Shown here in pieces: positions 60,972 to 64,000 of a stretch of DNA of 64,000 nt. Each line of letters begins with the position of its first letter. Position 1 is the stretch's first letter. The stretch lies in NCBI RefSeq assembly GCF_017571495.1, contig NZ_JAGETZ010000011.1, forward strand, positions 180,195 to 244,194, given 5' to 3'. Source of the stretch: Hymenobacter negativus (GTDB lineage: Bacteria > Bacteroidota > Bacteroidia > Cytophagales > Hymenobacteraceae). The notes under the pieces are model-generated. The model did no database searches. It saw only the letters and a list, made by a program, of their open reading frames with translations, and was not told the origin of the DNA. A program made the position numbers and the translations under genes.

Positions 60972-62648
60972 ATGAAACCACTTTTTAAGGTTCTGTTTGC
61001 GGCGGCGCTAGCTACTGCAACTACTGGCTGCAAGGACTTCCTCGATATTAACGATAATCCAAACGTTGCCACTTCGGTGACCCCTGATGCTCTGCTGGCA
61101 AATGCCTTGGTTACCACGGCAGCTATTTATACGGGCGGTATATCAGCGGGTAGTAACTACAATAGTTACGCCAGTTTTGCCGCTGGATATTGGGGCAAGT
61201 CGGGTACGGTAAGTGGCTTCTCGCAAGAGCGCACATATATTTATTCCACCACCTACTATCAGGCACTGTGGAATAATACATACGATAACCTGAATGATTA
61301 CCAGCAGATTCAGAACTTAGGCGGTACTACGTATCCTAATCATGCGGCCATTGCTCGCATAATGAAAGTGTACAACTATCTGTTGTTGGTAGATGAGTAC
61401 GGAGACATCCCTTATACAAATGCGCTGAAAGGACTCGATAATACTAATCCCACTTACGACAAAGCCGCTGATATCTATAAAGATTTAGTGGTACAGTTGA
61501 AAGGCGCCGTAGCAGATATCAATACTGCTGCCGCTAATGATGATGCTCTTGTTGTTGGCAATGAGGATGTTGTGTTTGGTGGCGGTACCACCGGTATGCT
61601 TCGTTGGAAGCGCTTCGCTAATAGCCTACGCCTGCGTATTCTGTTGCGCGAGTCTTCTACCAATGATGCCGCATTAAACGCTTATGTAGCTACCGAAATG
61701 AATGCTTTGCGTACGGATGCTACGGACGGCTTCATCGACCGCGATGTGGTCGTACAACCGAGCTACACTGCTAATACCAACCAGCAGAACCCTTTTTACG
61801 ACCGTTATGGCTTTGCTGCTGGTGCTACTCGTGCACAGTCAGAGTACAGCTATGTAATGCCAACGAACTACATTATCCGTCAATACCTGGACAATAATGA
61901 CCCGCGTATTGCTCAATTGTATCGTCAGGGGCAAAAGCAAGATGCTAGTGGAACTACTGCTACAGCTGCTTACGTAGGCACCGATTTAGGTGAAGGTACT
62001 CCTCCTCAGTTTAACCCCGGAGATTGTGGTTGCGTGACAGTAGGTTCTCGTTTCCTGCAAGGTGGCACTTTCCTACGGAGCGCTACGGCCCCCACTGTGC
62101 TGATGCTGTTGTCTGAGCACTTATTTTCAAAGTCTGAAGCAGAAATTCGTGGTTTGTGGACTGGCACTCCCGATGATGCGTTGGCTCAAACAGATTATCA
62201 GAATGGCATCCTTGCCTCGTTTGTTACTACGTACCGGGATGGTAATACCGCCCCTGCTGCTCCAGTTGCTACCAATACAGCTCTGGCAGGAGTAACTCAG
62301 TACAATACGTATATGGCAGCTAATACATCCAACGGTTTGGTGAACTGGGCAGCAGTTTCCACCACCGTGCCTGAAGAAGCAGGGGCCAATGCAGGCGTTA
62401 CGCCTCGTACAGTAAGCAAGACAGATAAAATTCTATACCAGAAGTATCTGGCTGAGAATACACTTGCTAGCGTAGAAGCTTGGGATGATTATCGCCGCAC
62501 AGCTCAGCCAAAATTCAAGCGTGCACTAACCCCTAACCCGCTGCCAAACCGCTTGTTCTACCCGCAGACGGAAGTAAGCACCAACCTAGCTAATATCCCG
62601 ACTGGTGTAACCTCTGCGTCTAAAATCTTCTGGGACGTACTCGATTAA
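60972..62648 (+). CDS. SusD/RagB-like lipoprotein (SusD-like 2 type, system 3)
   Basis: 558 residues; lipobox TTGCKDF. It shares the branch features with system 2: FLDINDNPNVATSVTPDALL at the start, AGSNYNSYASFAAGYWGKSG, KVYNYLLLVDEYGDIPYTNA, and RWKRFANSLRLRILLRES. The C-terminal region ends with YLAENTLASVEAWDDYRRTA and FYPQTEVSTN. It binds ligand for SusC system 3. A terminator follows and separates it from the convergent prfB. Confidence 0.94.
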   Translation: MKPLFKVLFAAALATATTGCKDFLDINDNPNVATSVTPDALLANALVTTAAIYTGGISAGSNYNSYASFAAGYWGKSGTVSGFSQERTYIYSTTYYQALWNNTYDNLNDYQQIQNLGGTTYPNHAAIARIMKVYNYLLLVDEYGDIPYTNALKGLDNTNPTYDKAADIYKDLVVQLKGAVADINTAAANDDALVVGNEDVVFGGGTTGMLRWKRFANSLRLRILLRESSTNDAALNAYVATEMNALRTDATDGFIDRDVVVQPSYTANTNQQNPFYDRYGFAAGATRAQSEYSYVMPTNYIIRQYLDNNDPRIAQLYRQGQKQDASGTTATAAYVGTDLGEGTPPQFNPGDCGCVTVGSRFLQGGTFLRSATAPTVLMLLSEHLFSKSEAEIRGLWTGTPDDALAQTDYQNGILASFVTTYRDGNTAPAAPVATNTALAGVTQYNTYMAANTSNGLVNWAAVSTTVPEEAGANAGVTPRTVSKTDKILYQKYLAENTLASVEAWDDYRRTAQPKFKRALTPNPLPNRLFYPQTEVSTNLANIPTGVTSASKIFWDVLD

Positions 62649-62668
62649 TCGAAATCATTCTCAAAAAC

Positions 62669-62700
62669 AAAAAGGGCTGCCCAATTGGGCAGCCCTTTTT
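62669..62700. terminator. Bidirectional terminator between SusD system 3 and prfB
   Basis: AAAAAGGGCTGCCC pairs with GGGCAGCCCTTTTT over AATT: a strong, symmetrical hairpin between convergent genes. Confidence 0.9.
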
Positions 62701-62728
62701 ATTAATCCATTTCTAATCAAATCGAATA

Positions 62729-63806
62729 CTAGCTCTGCATCAAAAAACCCTTGATATACTCATCCAAGTCCCCATCCAATACGTTTTGCACATCAGTGCG
62801 CTCGATGCCGGTGCGGAGGTCTTTGATGAGCTTGTAAGGGTGAAGGACATAGTTGCGAATCTGGGAGCCAAAGTCGATACGTTTCTTTGTGGCTTCCACC
62901 TTGTCGCGCTCGGCGTGGCGCTTGTCCATCTCAATTTGATAGAGGCGGGATTTGAGCATGCGTAGGGCGTGCTCTTTGTTCATGAGTTGGCTCCGCTCAA
63001 TCTGGACGGCGATAATGATACCAGAAGGCGCGTGTGTGAGTCGTACCGCTGTTTCAACTTTGTTCACGTTTTGTCCTCCGGCGCCACCAGCCCGGAAGGT
63101 ATCCCAAGAGATATCGGCCGGATTGATTTCGATGTTGATGGTATCATCAATGACCGGATAGGCAAAAACGGAGGCGAATGAGGTGTGACGCCTCCCACTG
63201 CTGTCGAATGGGGACATCCGCACGAGGCGGTGCACGCCAATCTCGCTTTTGAGGTAGCCGTAGGCGAAGTCACCATCAATTTCCAGCGATGCCGACTTGA
63301 TGCCCGCACCCTCGCCGGGCTGGTAACTGACTTGCTTCACCCCAAACCCGTGGCTTTCGGCCCACATGATGTACATGCGCATCAGCATCTCGGCCCAGTC
63401 CTGGCTTTCGGTGCCGCCGGCACCAGGGTTAATATCGATGATGGCTGAGAGTTGGTCTTCCTCATCTGAAAGCATGCGCTTGAACTCCAGCGCTTCCACC
63501 TTTTTAAGGGTAGCGTCGTAGTCGGCTTGCATTTCTGCTTCCGGCACATCGCCCTCTTTATGAAAATCAAAAAGCACCTCGGTATCAGCCAGGGCTTGCT
63601 GCACGGCTTCGTAATCGTCGGTCCAGGTTTTGATGGCTTTGACTTCACGCAGGGTGGCTTCGGCAGCTTTCGAATCGTCCCAGAAGCCAGGAGCCGTAGT
63701 TTTTGCCTCGGCAGCAGCTATTTGTTCTTTGCGGGCATCGTAGTCAAAGATACCTCCTCAGGGCCTCAGCGCGGCCCTTCAAGTCCTTAATCTGGTCTTG
63801 GGTCAT
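62729..63806 (-). CDS. prfB: Peptide chain release factor 2, made by programmed +1 frameshift
   Basis: RF2 reads UGA and UAA stops. The gene begins at ATG 63806 with 20 codons (MTQDQIKDLKGRAEALRRYL), then meets an in-frame TGA at 63746. A +1 shift there gives DYDARKEQIAAAEAKTTAPG and the full 358-residue protein. The GGQ motif is in FRAGGAGGQNVNKVET, which triggers peptide release. The classic region GAGGTESQDWAEML precedes it. The stop-recognition loop carries SPF (in RMSPFDSSGRRHTSFAS), as expected for RF2. Without the shift only a 20-residue peptide forms, so RF2 regulates its own level. Confidence 0.96.
63741..63758 (-). promoter_or_regulatory. RF2 programmed frameshift site
   Basis: The leftward sequence is AGGAGGTATCTTTGACTA: an internal Shine-Dalgarno-like AGGAGG, three bases, then the slippery CTT TGA C. 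This is the same design as in E. coli prfB (there AGGGGGTATCTTTGAC). Confidence 0.95.
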
Positions 63807-64000
63807 GGGTGGAGAAAAAGAGAATGAACGGCTAACAGCCGCAGCTGCTGAATTCAGCAACGTGTAAAATTACCGAATTATAGCCCAGAAGCTTCCGTAC
63901 TGGGGCAATGTATCTTTGCCAGAACATGGATTAGGCTTCCATTCTCTATCTTGTGATAGGTTGCTAGGGGGCTGATACCAATCAAGTGCTGGTGCCTGAA
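63807..64000. other. Region upstream of prfB, with a rightward promoter-like element
   Basis: No gene is seen in these 194 bases. TATCTTTG at 63911-63918 matches the Bacteroidota -7 consensus on the + strand and may serve a gene beyond the window. The leftward prfB promoter was not identified with confidence. Confidence 0.45.

Overview
The window looks like a chromosomal segment of a GC-rich Bacteroidota, most likely a Hymenobacter-like member of the Cytophagales. The signs are three SusC/SusD outer-membrane uptake pairs, cargo proteins with type IX secretion (T9SS) C-terminal sorting domains, a PorQ and a PorE-like T9SS component, TAnnTTTG-type promoters, and GC-rich housekeeping genes (dnaA, lon, hslU, prfB, methylmalonyl-CoA mutase). 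The genus is inferred from style and cannot be proven here.

Layout. 0-11 kb: start of a truncated membrane protein (probably a sensor kinase), a TonB-dependent-type outer-membrane protein, an AraC-type regulator with apparent operators in front of itself and of an ester cyclase/SDR pair, a lone ureD, a J-like membrane protein, an ankyrin protein, a DODA-type dioxygenase divergent from a Crp-like regulator, a second SDR and a TonB-type protein. 11-22 kb: an accessory stretch with two Fic paralogues (one apparently inactivated, one with a mosaic C-terminus), two secreted repeat proteins sharing a near-identical sorting domain, an NTF2-like secreted protein, a 21-bp-period DNA array and a secreted PL7 alginate-lyase-type protein. 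22-31 kb: methylmalonyl-CoA mutase subunits, a 5'-nucleotidase split into two genes, dnaA, and a Uma2-family gene without a normal start codon. 31-36 kb: OsmC, a GH3-family protein and a string of small poorly known genes. 36-44 kb: PorE-like protein followed in frame by a stray sorting-domain fragment, Lon, PorQ and HslU. 44-62.7 kb: three SusC/SusD systems with a FAS1 lipoprotein and another lipoprotein, in visibly more A/T-rich DNA, plus a decayed IS5-type transposase. The last gene is prfB with the classic programmed +1 frameshift.

How the parts fit. PorQ and the PorE-like protein belong to the machine that would export and anchor the T9SS-tagged cargo at 13.6-17.1 kb and 20.9-22 kb. The SusC/SusD pairs and the TonB-type protein belong to TonB-driven uptake. 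No glycoside hydrolase or dedicated regulator lies beside the three Sus pairs, so their substrates cannot be read from context. Many convergent gene pairs are closed by long, nearly perfect palindromes. No tRNA, rRNA or CRISPR array was seen. The most interesting items are the paired loss of active-site and inhibitory residues in one Fic protein, the 21-bp inverted array, the inferred AraC operators, the start-less Uma2 gene, and the shared T9SS sorting domains.
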